Shown in pieces: positions 24,249-33,445 of a stretch of DNA of 64,000 bases. This DNA is from Candidatus Desulfarcum epimagneticum (GTDB lineage: Bacteria; Desulfobacterota; Desulfobacteria; Desulfobacterales; CR-1), in the NCBI GenBank assembly GCA_900659855.1, contig CAACVI010000034.1, positions 1 to 64,000 on the forward strand. The letters are read 5' to 3'. Position numbers and translations under genes: made by a program. Every line of letters starts with the position of its first letter. Position 1 is the first letter of the stretch. The notes beneath the pieces were generated by a model that was not told the origin of the DNA, searched no databases, and saw only the letters and a list, made by a program, of their open reading frames with translations.

Positions 24249-26171
24249 ATGCAAACCAAGATGGTCTTTCAAAAAACCCAGGCGGTGGCCTTTTTATCCG
24301 ATATGGCGCCTTTTTCTTTTATTCCCGAAAACGTCCTGGAGGACATGGCGGGAAAAATCAAACCGGCGCATTTCCCGGCGGGCGCCTTTATTTTGCGACA
24401 GGGAAAATCCAGTGTCCGCCACCTGTATATTATCTTAAAAGGGTCCATTGAAATTTATTATGAAAAGGACAACGAAAAGACCCTGAGGGGGTTTCTGGGC
24501 GAAAAAGACACCTATGGCGGAATCTCCATGCTGCTGAACAACGAGATTTCCGTGCGCACCCTGGAGGCCCGGGAAGATTCTTTTTTCTACCTGCTTCCCC
24601 GGGATGTCTTTTTAAAAACCTGCGGGGATCATAAAGAATTTTCAGAATATTTCACCAGCGCCTTCGGAAGAAGAATGCTGGACCGCTCCTACTCGAACAT
24701 GATGATCAAATCCGCCGGGACCCTGGATGACTCGCTTCAGTTTTTCAACCGTCCCGTCTCGGATTTTTTCACGCCCCATGTGGTGTCCTGCGACATGGGC
24801 CGCTCCATACGCGAGACCGCCGTTGAGATGACCCGCCAAAAGAGCGGGGTGGTCCTGGTGAAAAACGCCGGGGGGGAATACGTGGGCATTGTCACGGACA
24901 ATGACCTCCGCTCCAGGGTCATCGCCAAAGGGCACGACATCGACCGCCCCATTCATGAGATCATGTCCCCATCCGTGCGCGCCGTGCCGGCCACCGCGCT
25001 GGTGTTTGAGGCCCTGATCAAAATGATGAAGCGAAACATCAAGCGCCTGGCGGTGACGGATCACAAAGACCGGGTCTGCGGCGTGGTCACCAACCAGAAT
25101 CTTCTGGCGGCCCAGACCGAATCGCCCCTTATGCTCATGCGGCAGATCAATGAGGCCGATGACATCCGCCTCATATTCGATAAGCACGCCCGTCTTCCCG
25201 GGATGATCAGCAGCCTGATTAAAAGCGGCGCCGAGCCTGAAAACATCAACCGGCTCATCACCACCCTGTCCGACGCCATTTTGGAAAAATGCATCCAGTT
25301 CGCCATAGACGAGCTGGGAGAGCCCCCCGCGAGATTCGTTTTTATGATCATGGGCAGCGAGGGGAGAAAAGAGCAGACCCTTAAAACCGACCAGGACAAC
25401 GCCATTATTTACGAAGATGTGCCCAGGGAGTCCGAAGAAAGGGTCCGGGACTACTTTTTAACACTGGGGGAAAAGGTGTGCGGATGGCTGGATCAGGCCG
25501 GCTATGACTTCTGCCCCGGGGGCATCATGGCCCAAAACCCCAAATGGAACGCCCCCATGTCCACGTGGAAAGAGTATTTTTCCAAATGGATATACACCGC
25601 CAAGCCCGAGGCGCTTCTTCTGGCCAGCATTTTCTTCGATTTCCGTTCGGGATACGGAGACGCGGATTTAATCGCCGAGTTGAGAAAGTTCCTTTTTCAT
25701 TCTCTCAAGGGATGGGCGGGTTTTTTCAGGCACCTGACCGAAAACGCCCTTCATTTCAAACCCCCGCTGGGATTTTTCAGAAATTTTGTGGTGGAATCCA
25801 AAGGCGAGCATCGAAACAAGTTCGACATCAAAGGCGCCATGATGCCCATTGTGGATTTTGCCCGGGTGTACGCGCTGAAAAACGGGATTGAGGAGACCAA
25901 CACCCTGGGGCGTCTGGAGGAGCTGTTTAAAAAAAAGGTCCTGTCCCGGCATGATTACAACGAGATATCCAAGTCATACCGCTTTTTGATGCGGCTTCGT
26001 TTTGTCACCCAGATTAAAACCATCATGGACGAGGGAAAAAAACCCCATAATTATATCAACCCCAAAGAGATTTCCCGCATTGAGCAGACCATGCTCAAGG
26101 AAATATTCAAGCGCATTGTCCAGTGCCAGTCCACCCTTGGAATGGATTTTATGGGAACCAACATGATATGA
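24249..26171 (+). CDS. cNMP-binding, CBS-pair and DUF294 nucleotidyltransferase protein
   Basis: A 640-residue protein: a cyclic-nucleotide-binding-like domain (about 15-140), two CBS domains (about 165-290), a DUF294 nucleotidyltransferase domain with the GSEGRKEQTLKTDQDNAI motif (about 390-410) and a DUF294 C-terminal helical domain (about 470-630). The GlnD-like motif G-S then D-x-D is present in spirit as GSEGR...DQDNA. Such proteins often lie near acetate symporter or sensor genes and may modify a partner protein. The ATG at 24249 follows a weak GGGGG; an upstream ATG at 24189 lacks one. Confidence 0.85.
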   Translation: MQTKMVFQKTQAVAFLSDMAPFSFIPENVLEDMAGKIKPAHFPAGAFILRQGKSSVRHLYIILKGSIEIYYEKDNEKTLRGFLGEKDTYGGISMLLNNEISVRTLEAREDSFFYLLPRDVFLKTCGDHKEFSEYFTSAFGRRMLDRSYSNMMIKSAGTLDDSLQFFNRPVSDFFTPHVVSCDMGRSIRETAVEMTRQKSGVVLVKNAGGEYVGIVTDNDLRSRVIAKGHDIDRPIHEIMSPSVRAVPATALVFEALIKMMKRNIKRLAVTDHKDRVCGVVTNQNLLAAQTESPLMLMRQINEADDIRLIFDKHARLPGMISSLIKSGAEPENINRLITTLSDAILEKCIQFAIDELGEPPARFVFMIMGSEGRKEQTLKTDQDNAIIYEDVPRESEERVRDYFLTLGEKVCGWLDQAGYDFCPGGIMAQNPKWNAPMSTWKEYFSKWIYTAKPEALLLASIFFDFRSGYGDADLIAELRKFLFHSLKGWAGFFRHLTENALHFKPPLGFFRNFVVESKGEHRNKFDIKGAMMPIVDFARVYALKNGIEETNTLGRLEELFKKKVLSRHDYNEISKSYRFLMRLRFVTQIKTIMDEGKKPHNYINPKEISRIEQTMLKEIFKRIVQCQSTLGMDFMGTNMI

Positions 26172-26187
26172 AAAAAGGAAGGGGACT

Positions 26188-27288
26188 GTGGGCGTAATCA
26201 AGCGCGCGCGCGTGGAAGAAAGCGCGGCCGTCGAGCCGGAGACGGCGTCGATTCTTTCAAAAATCGGCGCCCCCCATCAAACCATCGGCGACGCGGGGCG
26301 GTTTTTTGATGAATTGTCCCGATTCCCGGGGGACCGCGTTCTGGAGGGAAAAAGGCGTCTTCTGCTTTCGAAAAACAAAGGCGCCTTTATCAAAGAATGC
26401 CCCGGCACAAGCCATTACACCTGCTGCGGATACCAAATCCTGCACATCGGCTCCTATTGTGTGATGGATTGCGCCTACTGCATCCTTCAGGCCTATTTTC
26501 ACCCCCCGGCCCTGACTTATTTTGTCAACCATCGCGACCTCTTTGACGAGCTGGACCGTTTTTTCGCCCAAAAAAAAAGCCGCCGCCTGGGAACCGGGGA
26601 GTTCACCGACAGCCTGATATGGGACAAATGGACGAATATCTCCGCCCGGCTTTCAAAGGCCTTTTCCAGCCAGTCCCACGCGGTTTTGGAGCTGAAAACC
26701 AAGACCGCCTCGGTGGAGGGGCTCAAAGACGTCCGCCACAACCAAAAAACCATCATGGCGTGGTCCTTGAACGCCGAGCCGGTCATCCGGTCCGAGGAAA
26801 GGGGGACCGCCCCTTTGGACGCGAGGCTTGAGGCGGCGGCGAAATGCCGCTCCTGGGGATATCCCGTCGCCTTTCATTTTGACCCCATGATCATTTACGA
26901 CGGATGGGAAAAGGACTACCGGGACGTGGTGAAAAAAATGTTTGACCGCGTTCCGCCGGACAGCGTGGTGTGGATCAGCGTGGGCGCCTTTCGATTCATG
27001 CCGTCTTTGAAAAAAATCATTCAAACACGGTTTCCGGAATCCAAAATAGTCTATGGGGAATTTGTGACGGGAATGGACGGCAAGATGCGGTATTTCAAAC
27101 CGCTCCGGATGGAAATGTATCGAAAGATGGTCGGATGGATCAAAGAAAGGGCCCCCGGCGTTCAGGTGTATTTCTGCATGGAGGACGACGAGGTGTGGGA
27201 AAACGCGCTGGGGTTTGTTCCGGGGGAGAGGGGAGGGCTTTCAAAAATGCTGGATGACAGCGCCGTTTTTCACTGCGGGCTGGATTGA
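26188..27288 (+). CDS. SplB-like radical SAM protein (spore photoproduct lyase family)
   Basis: A 366-residue radical SAM protein. The cluster motif CVMDCAYC is embedded in CCGYQILHIGSYCVMDCAYC, as in SplB homologues, and LELKTKTASVEGL, WSLNAEPVIRSEE and VAFHFDPMIIYDGWEKDY follow. SplB repairs spore photoproduct in endospores. In a Gram-negative background the homologue may repair another thymine lesion or have a different task. It starts with GTG after AAGGAAGGGG, 17 bases after the preceding gene, so both are probably cotranscribed. Confidence 0.8.
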   Translation: MGVIKRARVEESAAVEPETASILSKIGAPHQTIGDAGRFFDELSRFPGDRVLEGKRRLLLSKNKGAFIKECPGTSHYTCCGYQILHIGSYCVMDCAYCILQAYFHPPALTYFVNHRDLFDELDRFFAQKKSRRLGTGEFTDSLIWDKWTNISARLSKAFSSQSHAVLELKTKTASVEGLKDVRHNQKTIMAWSLNAEPVIRSEERGTAPLDARLEAAAKCRSWGYPVAFHFDPMIIYDGWEKDYRDVVKKMFDRVPPDSVVWISVGAFRFMPSLKKIIQTRFPESKIVYGEFVTGMDGKMRYFKPLRMEMYRKMVGWIKERAPGVQVYFCMEDDEVWENALGFVPGERGGLSKMLDDSAVFHCGLD

Positions 27289-27289
27289 T

Positions 27290-27341
27290 GACGGCGCCGC
27301 AAAATTTCGATCCGCCCGTGTCGGGCTTTTGCGACGCCGTC
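27290..27341. terminator. hairpin between convergent genes, probable bidirectional terminator
   Basis: GACGGCG-C-CGCAAAA (27290-27304) pairs with TTTTGCG-A-CGCCGTC (27327-27341), a 14-base-pair stem with one mismatch, and the loop has a smaller CCCG/CGGG stem. It separates the SplB-like gene (plus) from the EF-G-like gene (minus). The A-run and T-run lie within the stem, as in two-way terminators. Confidence 0.65.
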
Positions 27342-27362
27342 CAAAGATTTTTCACACGCGGG

Positions 27363-29441
27363 TTATGACGATTCTTTTTCCTTTTGAATCTCTTCCACGA
27401 TTTTTTCAGCGATCTGGGCCGGGGTTTCGTCATAACGGGCGAATTCCATGGTGAACGAGCCCCGTCCGCCTGTCATGGAGTTGAGGTCCGGCGCGTATGT
27501 GAGAAACTCCGACATGGGCACATGGGCGTTGATCACCTGTTTTTTTCCCTTGGTGTCCATTCCCAGCACCCGGCCCCGCCGGCTGTTGAGATCTCCCATG
27601 ATGTCGCCCATGAACTCATCCGGGGTGGTGATGGCCACTTTCATGATGGGCTCCAGAAGAACCGGCGAGGCATCCAGGGCCGCCTTTTTAAAGGCCAGGG
27701 ACCCTGCGATTTTAAAAGCCATTTCAGATGAGTCCACCGCGTGAAAGGTGCCGTCGTCCAGGGTGACTTTGAAGTCGATGCATTTGAAACCCGCCAGCAC
27801 GCCCTTGCTTGACGCTTCCAGGATGCCTTTTTCCACGGCCGGTATATAGGTCCGGGGTATGGCGCCGCCCACAATGGCGTCCACGAATTCAAACCCTTTT
27901 CCCCGGGCCATGGGTTCCATCTGGATCCAGCAGTCCCCATACTGTCCATGTCCGCCGGACTGTTTTTTATGTTTTCCCTGGACCCGGACCTTTTTCTTAA
28001 TGGTTTCCCGGTAGGGAATCTTCGGGGTGTTGAGATTCACATCCACATTGTATTTTCGTCTCAGCTTTTCAATGGTGGCCTCAATGTGAACCTGCCCCAG
28101 CCCGGAAAGAAGGATTTCCTTGGTTTCGGAGTTCCGGGTGAGTTTCAAAGAGGCGTCCTCTTCCAGAAGCTTGGTGAGGGAGATAAAAATCTTGTCCTCG
28201 TCCCCCGAAGCCTTGGACTCCAGGGAGAAGGAAATGAGACTCGGAAGAGGCTCGGGGCTTTGGTAAATGATTTTGGCGCCCTCATCGCACAGGGTGTCCC
28301 CGGTGGCGGTTTTTTTCAGTTTCGCCACCGCCACAATGGCCCCCGGCCCGGCGCCCTGGGCGGGCTTCTGCTCTTTTCCTGCGATGGTCAGAAGCTGGTT
28401 GAAACGCTCCCTGGCTTCCTTGTTTGGGTTGTAAAAACCGCCGTCGCTGTTTAAGCTTCCGGAAACGACCCTGAATATGGACAGACGCCCCGCGTAAGGG
28501 TCGGCCACTGTTTTGAACACAAAGGCCGAAAACGGCTCGTCGGGGTCCGGGCTTCGCTCAAGCGCGTCTTCGGAATCCGGATCGGCGCCCTTCATGCCCC
28601 CTCTTTCGATGGGGGAGGGCATGCAGGCCGCGATGAAATCGGCGAACACATCCACGCCGATGTTTTTCGTGGCCGAGCCGCACAGCACAGGGGCGAAAAC
28701 CCGGGACAAAATGCCGTTTTTCAGGGCCGAGTGAATCTCCTCATCGGAAAGAGACTCGCCCTCGAGATATTTTTCCATCAAATCATCGTCGGCCTCGGTG
28801 ACGTTCTCAATGAAATTTTCCCGCTCTGTTTCCGCCGTTTCCATCATGTCGGCGGGGATGTCGCCGGCGGAGGCGTTTCCATCGGCGTCATACACATAGG
28901 CCTTCATGGAGATAAGATCCACAATGCCCTTGAAATCCTGCTCGGCGCCGATGGGAAGCTGGACGATGATGGGTTTGGGCTTGAATAATTCCACCGCCTC
29001 ATTAAGCGCGCGCGTGAAATCGGCCCGCTCCCGGTCAAGCTTGTTGATGAAGATCAGGCGCGGCAGCCCGAATTCGTCGGCGAATTCCCATGCCTGCTCC
29101 GTCTGCACCTTGATTCCATCAACCGCGTCGATGACCACCACGACGCTGTCGGCCGCCTGGAGGCAATTTTTGGTGTCTGAAAAAAAATTCTGGTCTCCCG
29201 GGGTGTCGATGACGCTGATGGAGCGGTTTTTCCATTCATATTGAAAAAATCCGCTGCTCAAACTGGAAAGCCGTTTCAGCTCCTCCGGCTCAAAATCCAT
29301 CACGGTGTTGCCATCCTCAACGCGTCCCAGCCGATTGGTGGCCCCGGCCTTGTAGAACATGGCCTCAGCCAATGATGTTTTTCCCGATCCCCCATGTCCA
29401 ACCAGAGCAATGTTTCTTAATTCTTTAGTTTTTTCAGTCAT
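27363..29441 (-). CDS. elongation factor G-like GTPase (EF-G paralogue)
   Basis: A 692-residue translational GTPase: P-loop GHGGSGKTS (about 15-23), DTPGD switch II, INKLDRE for G4, then domains II-V (RGSFTMEFARYDETP near the end). The N-terminal GHGGSGKT differs from GHIDAGKT of canonical EF-G and matches the second, stand-alone EF-G group found outside the str operon. Its function is not established; it may act in ribosome recycling. The gene is solitary with a 132-base upstream gap holding an iron-box-like palindrome. Confidence 0.88.
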   Translation of the reverse strand: MTEKTKELRNIALVGHGGSGKTSLAEAMFYKAGATNRLGRVEDGNTVMDFEPEELKRLSSLSSGFFQYEWKNRSISVIDTPGDQNFFSDTKNCLQAADSVVVVIDAVDGIKVQTEQAWEFADEFGLPRLIFINKLDRERADFTRALNEAVELFKPKPIIVQLPIGAEQDFKGIVDLISMKAYVYDADGNASAGDIPADMMETAETERENFIENVTEADDDLMEKYLEGESLSDEEIHSALKNGILSRVFAPVLCGSATKNIGVDVFADFIAACMPSPIERGGMKGADPDSEDALERSPDPDEPFSAFVFKTVADPYAGRLSIFRVVSGSLNSDGGFYNPNKEARERFNQLLTIAGKEQKPAQGAGPGAIVAVAKLKKTATGDTLCDEGAKIIYQSPEPLPSLISFSLESKASGDEDKIFISLTKLLEEDASLKLTRNSETKEILLSGLGQVHIEATIEKLRRKYNVDVNLNTPKIPYRETIKKKVRVQGKHKKQSGGHGQYGDCWIQMEPMARGKGFEFVDAIVGGAIPRTYIPAVEKGILEASSKGVLAGFKCIDFKVTLDDGTFHAVDSSEMAFKIAGSLAFKKAALDASPVLLEPIMKVAITTPDEFMGDIMGDLNSRRGRVLGMDTKGKKQVINAHVPMSEFLTYAPDLNSMTGGRGSFTMEFARYDETPAQIAEKIVEEIQKEKESS

Positions 29442-29528
29442 TTAAAATTCCTTGCGCCATTCCTTTTCCCCGAGGCCGGGGAAACGTCTGTTGTTTGGTT
29501 AATGGAAAAATCACTGTGGCCAAATTGA

Positions 29529-29546
29529 TAATCATTACAATGATTA
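29529..29546 (-). promoter_or_regulatory. Fur-box-like palindrome upstream of the EF-G paralogue
   Basis: TAATCATT (29529-29536) and AATGATTA (29539-29546) form a perfect dyad. The overlapping TGATAATCATTACAA differs from the 7-1-7 Fur consensus at two positions. It lies 88 bases ahead of the EF-G-like start. A nearby inverted repeat TTTCCCC/GGGGAAA (29465-29484) precedes the ribosome site. Confidence 0.35.
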
Positions 29547-29573
29547 AAGACAAAAATCAAGAAAAAAAGAAAA

Positions 29574-30308
29574 TCATCCGGGCTTTTTCATGAGCGCCAA
29601 AAATTCTTTGTTCCCCTTGGGGCCGAGTATCGGGGAATCCGTCACGGGCAGGCATGAAAGGTTTTTTTCTTTAAAAAAATCAAGAAGATCTTGTATCACT
29701 TGGTCATGGACGGCCGGGTCTCTCACCACCCCGCCTTTGCCCACATTTTTCCTTCCCGCCTCAAACTGGGGTTTGATCAAAGCGATGATCCGGCCTTCAT
29801 CCTTCAGGAATTTCAGCGCCGCCGGAACCACGATTTTAAGGGAAATAAAAGACACGTCAATCACAGCCAGGTCCGCGGGGGAGGGGAGGGCGTCCGGGGC
29901 CATGTGGCGGATATTGGTCCGCTCAATCACCACGACCCGGGGATCCTGTCTCAGTTTCCAGGCGAGCTGTCCATAGCCCACATCCACCGCGAACACCCGC
30001 GACGCGCCGTTTTGAAGCAGACAGTCGGTGAACCCCCCGGTGGAGGCGCCCACATCCAGGCACACGGCCTCCGAAACGTCCATTTTGAAATGTTTCAGGG
30101 CCTTTTCGAGTTTGACGCCCCCGCGGCCCACGTATGGAAAATCCTTCTCTTTGACGACAATAGACGCGCCGGCGTCCACAGACGCCCCGGGTTTATCCGC
30201 CGGGCGGTCGTTGACCCGAACTTTCCCGGCCATGATCAGGGACTGGGCCCGCCGCCGGGTCCCGGCCAGACCTTTTTCCAGGATGAGCAGGTCCAGGCGT
30301 TTTTTCAT
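29574..30308 (-). CDS. tlyA: TlyA-type rRNA 2'-O-methyltransferase / hemolysin A family
   Basis: A 244-residue protein with an N-terminal S4 RNA-binding domain (residues about 1-60, LDLLILEKGL and RRRAQSLIMAGKVRVN) and an FtsJ-like SAM methyltransferase domain (CLDVGASTGGFTDCLLQNGA). The lysine-aspartate-lysine-glutamate layout is consistent with 2'-O-methylation of rRNA. Its ATG overlaps the dxs stop by 4 bases, an arrangement seen in many bacteria. Confidence 0.92.
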   Translation of the reverse strand: MKKRLDLLILEKGLAGTRRRAQSLIMAGKVRVNDRPADKPGASVDAGASIVVKEKDFPYVGRGGVKLEKALKHFKMDVSEAVCLDVGASTGGFTDCLLQNGASRVFAVDVGYGQLAWKLRQDPRVVVIERTNIRHMAPDALPSPADLAVIDVSFISLKIVVPAALKFLKDEGRIIALIKPQFEAGRKNVGKGGVVRDPAVHDQVIQDLLDFFKEKNLSCLPVTDSPILGPKGNKEFLALMKKPG

Positions 30309-32275
30309 TTTTTCATCAGACGCATGGCCGCGTTCGCGATCCCGTCCGTGTCAAGCCCGTATTTGGCCCTTAAAACGGATTGGGAGCCGTGCTCCACAAA
30401 CACGTCCCGGATGCCTAATGCCGTAAAGGCGCGGGGCCGGATTCCCTCATGGGCCAGGAACTCCAGAACGGCGCTTCCGAAGCCCCCATGAATCATGTGT
30501 TCTTCCACGGTCATGACCCGGGGAATTTTTTCGGCCAGGGCCCCGATGAGTCGGGAATCCAGGGGTTTGACAAAGCGGCAGTTGACCACGGTCACGGAAA
30601 CCCCCTGTTTTAAAAGGACTTCCCACGCCGCGACAGCGGCGGGAACCATGTGTCCAATGGCCAGAATCAGAAGGTCGTCTCCTTCTTTTAGAATTTCCCC
30701 TTTTCCCATGGGAACCGGGGAAGGGCTCTCATCCAGGGGGACGCCGATCCCGGGCCCCCGGGGGTATCGAATGGCGACGGGGCCGTCATGGGCCAGGGCG
30801 GCGGCCATCATGCGCCGCAGCTCGTTTTCATCCTTGGGCGCCATCAGAACCATATTCGGAAGGGTTCTTAAATACGAGATATCGAACAGACCGTGATGGG
30901 TGGGGCCGTCTTCCCCCACAATTCCCCCCCGGTCCAGGGCGAACACAACGCCAAGGCCCTCCAGGCAGACGTCATGAAGAATCTGGTCATAGGAACGCTG
31001 GAGAAAGGTGGAATAAATGGCCACCACCGGCTTAAGGCCCCGGGCGGCCATGCCGGCGGCAAAGGTCACGCAGTGCTGCTCGGCGATGCCCACATCGAAA
31101 AAGCGGTCCGGATGGGTTTCGGCGAATTCGGACAAACCGGTTCCCTCGGGCATGGCCGCCGTGAGGGCCACAATGCGCCGGTCCTTTTCCGCCATTTCCG
31201 AAAGGGTCTTTCCAAACACATCCGTGTAAGAGGGGGGCTCATCCTTTGGACACAATGAGTTCCCCGTTTCCACATCAAAGCATCCCACCCCATGGTAATA
31301 GACGGGGTTTTTTTCAGACGGCGGGTACCCTTTTCCTTTTTTGGTCAGCACATGCAGCAGAACGGGCCGGTCCAGGTCCTTGATGTTTTTTAAAATCTCA
31401 ATGAGACGCTTCAGGTTGTGGCCTTTGACAGGGCCGAAATAATCAAAATTAAACGCCTGGAAAATCATGCCCGGCGTGACAAAGGTTTTAAAGGCGTCCT
31501 CGCTTCTTTTGACCATCTGGTAAATATCGTCCCCGATTTTGGGAACGGATTTTAAAAGATCCCCCATGTTTTTTTTCAACGACTGAAGGCTTTTTTTGGA
31601 AAAAGCGCGGCTCAGGATGGAGGACAGCGCCCCGACATTGTGGGCGATGGACATCTCATTGTCGTTTAAAATCACGGTGAAGGGTTTGTCCTGATGGATG
31701 TCGCCGGCCTGGTTCAGGGCCTCGTAGGCCATGCCGGCGGTCATGGATCCGTCGCCGATCACCGCCACCGTCCTGGAGTCGCTTCCATTCAGGCTGTCGG
31801 CCACCGCCATCCCTAACCCCGCCGATATGGATGTGCTGCTGTGTCCCGTGGAAAAGGCGTCGTAGGGGCTTTCGCTCATCCGGGTGAAACCGCTCAAACC
31901 TCCAAAGGTCCGGATGGTGTCGAATCGGTCTTTTCGTCCGGTCAAAATTTTATGGGCATAGGTCTGATGCCCCACGTCCCAGACAATCCGGTCGTTCGGG
32001 GTGTCAAACACATAATGAATGGCGATGGCAAGCTCCACGGCGCCCAGGCTGGAGGCCAGGTGGCCGCCGTTTTTGGACACCACATGGATGATGACATCGC
32101 GAATCTCTTCGGCCAGGAGGGGAAGCTCCTTTTCCGAAAGGGCCTTCAAATCTTTCGGAGAATGGATGGTTTTAAGCAGGCTCAATTTTTGTTTTATCCG
32201 TTTTTGTTTTATGCGTGTTAAAATGCAGGGTTCAGGGGACTTTAAACAGGGGGCGCCCTCATTTGTTTCGTTCAA
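30305..32275 (-). CDS. dxs: 1-deoxy-D-xylulose-5-phosphate synthase
   Basis: A 656-codon frame encoding the thiamine-diphosphate enzyme that condenses pyruvate and glyceraldehyde 3-phosphate, the first step of the MEP isoprenoid pathway. The blocks GHQTYAHKILTGR, GHSSTSISAGLGMA, the ThDP motif GDGSMTAGMAYEALN, GEDGPTHHG and MTVEEH are all present. The first possible start is a TTG at 32275, which overlaps ispA by 17 bases; a second TTG at 32185 would remove about 30 non-conserved residues, so the start is uncertain. It follows ispA and precedes tlyA in one operon. Confidence 0.93.
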   Translation of the reverse strand: MNETNEGAPCLKSPEPCILTRIKQKRIKQKLSLLKTIHSPKDLKALSEKELPLLAEEIRDVIIHVVSKNGGHLASSLGAVELAIAIHYVFDTPNDRIVWDVGHQTYAHKILTGRKDRFDTIRTFGGLSGFTRMSESPYDAFSTGHSSTSISAGLGMAVADSLNGSDSRTVAVIGDGSMTAGMAYEALNQAGDIHQDKPFTVILNDNEMSIAHNVGALSSILSRAFSKKSLQSLKKNMGDLLKSVPKIGDDIYQMVKRSEDAFKTFVTPGMIFQAFNFDYFGPVKGHNLKRLIEILKNIKDLDRPVLLHVLTKKGKGYPPSEKNPVYYHGVGCFDVETGNSLCPKDEPPSYTDVFGKTLSEMAEKDRRIVALTAAMPEGTGLSEFAETHPDRFFDVGIAEQHCVTFAAGMAARGLKPVVAIYSTFLQRSYDQILHDVCLEGLGVVFALDRGGIVGEDGPTHHGLFDISYLRTLPNMVLMAPKDENELRRMMAAALAHDGPVAIRYPRGPGIGVPLDESPSPVPMGKGEILKEGDDLLILAIGHMVPAAVAAWEVLLKQGVSVTVVNCRFVKPLDSRLIGALAEKIPRVMTVEEHMIHGGFGSAVLEFLAHEGIRPRAFTALGIRDVFVEHGSQSVLRAKYGLDTDGIANAAMRLMKK

Positions 32276-33185
32276 TGACGCGCCGGGCCACCGCCCTCAA
32301 AGGGTCTGATCGGGCGTCAAAATCGCGAATCGCCCCAAGCGCGTCGTCCACCAGACGGCGGGAGAGGTCTTTGGCTTTTTCAATTCCCATCAAAGACGGG
32401 TAGGCGCTTTTGTTCCGTTTTTCATCGGATCCGGCAGGTTTGCCCATTTCACAGGGGTCCCCCGTCACATTCAGTATATCATCCGTCACCTGAAAGGCAA
32501 GCCCGATTTTTGACGCGTAACGTCTCAAACGCGCCCGCTCACCGGCGCTCCCCCCCCCAAGCAGGGCGCCGCAGCCCACCGCCGCCTCGATCATGGCGCC
32601 GGTTTTCAGGCGGTGAACGCGCTCTGTCTCATCCAGGGAAAGGGTTCGGCTCTCCCCCTGGATGTCCAGAATCTGGCCCTGGATCATCCCCCTTGAGCCG
32701 GCGGCCCGGGCCATGAGGCGAATGATCTCCAGGCGAATCTCCCCCGGGGCGCCGTTCGCCGAAGACAGGACCTCGAAGGCATGGGTCAAAAGCGCGTCCC
32801 CGGCCAGGATGGCCGCGGCCTCGCCGAATGCCGCGTGGCACGACGGCTTTCCCCTTCTCAAATCATCATCGTCCATGGCCGGGAGGTCGTCATGAACCAG
32901 GGAATAGGTGTGGATCATTTCAATGGCGCACGCCGTGTCCAGAAGGGCCGGATGACGCCCAAGGAGGTCCGGAACGTTTTCTTCGGCCACCGCCTCAAAG
33001 GCGGCGACGCATAAAATGGGCCGGAGTCGCTTTCCCCCGGCCGTCACAGAGTGCTCCATGGCCGAGCGCGCCAGCCCCGGTCCGGAAATTTCCTTAAGGA
33101 TCAAAATGAGTCTTTTATCGATAACTTTTTTATTTTTATCGATATAAGCGTCTAAATCAAAGGCCAAATCAATCCTGGGAGTCAT
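32259..33185 (-). CDS. ispA: polyprenyl (farnesyl/geranylgeranyl) diphosphate synthase
   Basis: A 308-residue class I prenyltransferase with GGKRLRP, the first aspartate motif DDLPAMDDDDLRRG and the second TDDILNVTGD. It elongates dimethylallyl and isopentenyl diphosphate to C15 or C20 chains. The ATG at 33185 overlaps the xseB stop by 17 bases; a longer frame (to 33263) would run deep into xseB and is not conserved. The order xseA-xseB-ispA-dxs-tlyA is classical. Confidence 0.93.
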   Translation of the reverse strand: MTPRIDLAFDLDAYIDKNKKVIDKRLILILKEISGPGLARSAMEHSVTAGGKRLRPILCVAAFEAVAEENVPDLLGRHPALLDTACAIEMIHTYSLVHDDLPAMDDDDLRRGKPSCHAAFGEAAAILAGDALLTHAFEVLSSANGAPGEIRLEIIRLMARAAGSRGMIQGQILDIQGESRTLSLDETERVHRLKTGAMIEAAVGCGALLGGGSAGERARLRRYASKIGLAFQVTDDILNVTGDPCEMGKPAGSDEKRNKSAYPSLMGIEKAKDLSRRLVDDALGAIRDFDARSDPLRAVARRVIERNK

Positions 33186-33444
33186 GGCGCTCCGAAGGCG
33201 TTTGAAAAATGTCCCGGTCAGTCCCCGGGCCAAAGGGTTTTTCAGACACGCCGCCCGCCTCATCTTTTAAAAGGGCCGTCACTTTTTGTTCCGTTTCATC
33301 CAGTTTCTGTGAGCAGAACTTGGACAGTTTGACGCCTTCCTCAAATTTTTTCAAGGCCTTTTCAAGGGGAATGTCCCCATTTTCCAGTTCGGCGACGATT
33401 TGCTCCAGCCGCTCCATGGATTTCTCAAAGGTTTTCTGGGCCAT
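33169..33444 (-). CDS. xseB: exodeoxyribonuclease VII small subunit
   Basis: A 91-residue protein with the XseB core FEKSMERLEQIVAELENGDI and PLEKALKKFEEGVKL. The usual length is about 80 residues; here a hydrophilic C-terminal tail is added. The ATG at 33444 follows AAAGGA and the xseA stop by one base. It partners XseA in degrading single-stranded DNA. Confidence 0.92.
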   Translation of the reverse strand: MAQKTFEKSMERLEQIVAELENGDIPLEKALKKFEEGVKLSKFCSQKLDETEQKVTALLKDEAGGVSEKPFGPGTDRDIFQTPSERHDSQD

Positions 33445-33445
33445 T

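Noticed and set aside
33185-33263. N-terminal extension of ispA
   Set aside because: The extra 26 codons overlap xseB coding sequence and do not resemble prenyl synthases.
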